NCBI GenBank assembly: GCA_002490465.1
Contig: DKUB01000081.1
Span: forward strand, 1-6,708
Direction: 5' to 3'
DNA: 6,708 nt
Source: Lachnoclostridium sp. UBA7215
GTDB taxonomy: Bacteria > Bacillota > Clostridia > Lachnospirales > Lachnospiraceae
Positions within the stretch are counted from its first letter, which is position 1. Every line of letters starts with the position of its first letter. The position numbers and the translations under genes were made by a program. The notes under the pieces are model-generated. The model ran no database searches and was not told where the DNA came from. It saw only the letters and a list, made by a program, of their open reading frames with translations. This document shows, piece after piece, positions 6,559-6,708 of the stretch.

Positions 6559-6603
6559 AAATACCAATTAGCGAGAAAGATCTTGTTAATTGGTATTTTT
6601 TTT
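6559..6603 (+). terminator. Rho-independent terminator after cheD
   Basis: AAATACCAATTA at 6559-6570 pairs perfectly with TAATTGGTATTT at 6587-6598 across a 16-base loop, and is followed by a run of eight Ts at 6596-6603 that partly belongs to the stem. The stem is AT-rich (three GC pairs counting both C and G positions would be two CC/GG pairs only), but the perfect 12-pair match and T tract make the call sound. Because A/T arms flank it, it might also work weakly on the other strand. Confidence 0.85.
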
Positions 6604-6645
6604 GTGTGCAGAATTTGCCGGCTTGTTTAATCCCAAAAGTCGCAA

Positions 6646-6689
6646 TTTGTCAATTTATGATTTATTTATAAATATTTTATCAATTTATG
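6646..6689 (+). repeat. 14-base direct repeat at 30-base period around a 12-base palindrome
   Basis: TTTGTCAATTTATG at 6646-6659 recurs as TTTATCAATTTATG at 6676-6689 (13 of 14 identical; the 10-base core TCAATTTATG is exact). The two copies are 30 bases apart, about three helical turns. Between them is the perfect palindrome TATTTATAAATA at 6663-6674, nearly centred. This sits in the AT-rich intergenic DNA after the cheD terminator and looks like a control region for the next gene, such as a two-site operator. The very high AT content makes chance matches likelier than usual. Confidence 0.5.
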
Positions 6690-6706
6690 TCGAAAATTAA
6701 TATATT
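6677..6706 (+). promoter_or_regulatory. Possible promoter for a gene beyond the right edge
   Basis: TTATCA at 6677-6682 (four of six to TTGACA) and TATATT at 6701-6706 (five of six to TATAAT) are 18 bases apart. The -35-like part lies in the second copy of the direct repeat; the first copy contains TTGTCA (five of six) at 6647-6652 but no good -10 at normal spacing. AT-rich DNA gives many such matches, and the downstream gene is not visible, so this is tentative. Confidence 0.25.
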
Positions 6707-6708
6707 AT

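Overview
The window reads as chromosomal DNA from a low-to-mid-GC, flagellated Gram-positive gut or rumen Clostridia, most likely Lachnospiraceae (Roseburia/Butyrivibrio-like). The clues are a Firmicutes-type RecU resolvase with a short N-terminus, a CheC/CheD pair (typical of Gram-positives and Thermotogae, absent from enterics), strong AGGAGG-type ribosome sites with occasional GTG starts, and a multidomain GH43 plant-cell-wall glycosidase. The genus call is inference from remembered family features, not from a search.

All eight genes lie on the + strand and are tightly packed. Region 1 (1-2115) is the 3' part of a large modular GH43 enzyme: catalytic propeller, AbfB-like beta-trefoil, Ig-like linker, LamG-like jelly roll. 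Its start is outside the window. Region 2 (2127-5296) is a compact gene train: an unrecognised two-TM protein, an RluA-family pseudouridine synthase, a DJ-1/YajL-like protein, RecU and a VanZ-like membrane protein. Gaps are 3-29 bases, and recU and the VanZ gene overlap by 8. No terminator separates GH43 from this train, so a secreted glycosidase may be co-transcribed with housekeeping genes.

Region 3 (5297-6603) is a chemotaxis unit: a likely extended -10 promoter, cheC, cheD and a clean intrinsic terminator. CheC (CheY-P phosphatase) and CheD (receptor deamidase, regulated by binding CheC) form the known adaptation feedback pair, here away from any visible cheA/cheW/cheB/cheR. Region 4 (6604-6708) is an AT-rich intergenic stretch with a 14-base direct repeat at a 30-base period flanking a 12-base palindrome, probably the control region of the next gene to the right.

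Most of the window is ordinary, well-conserved content. I see no CRISPR array, tRNA/rRNA, insertion sequence or defence locus, and no convincing undescribed system. The points most worth a second look are the unidentified membrane protein at 2127-2690, an EF-hand-like loop inside the GH43 catalytic domain, and the repeat/palindrome array at the right edge.
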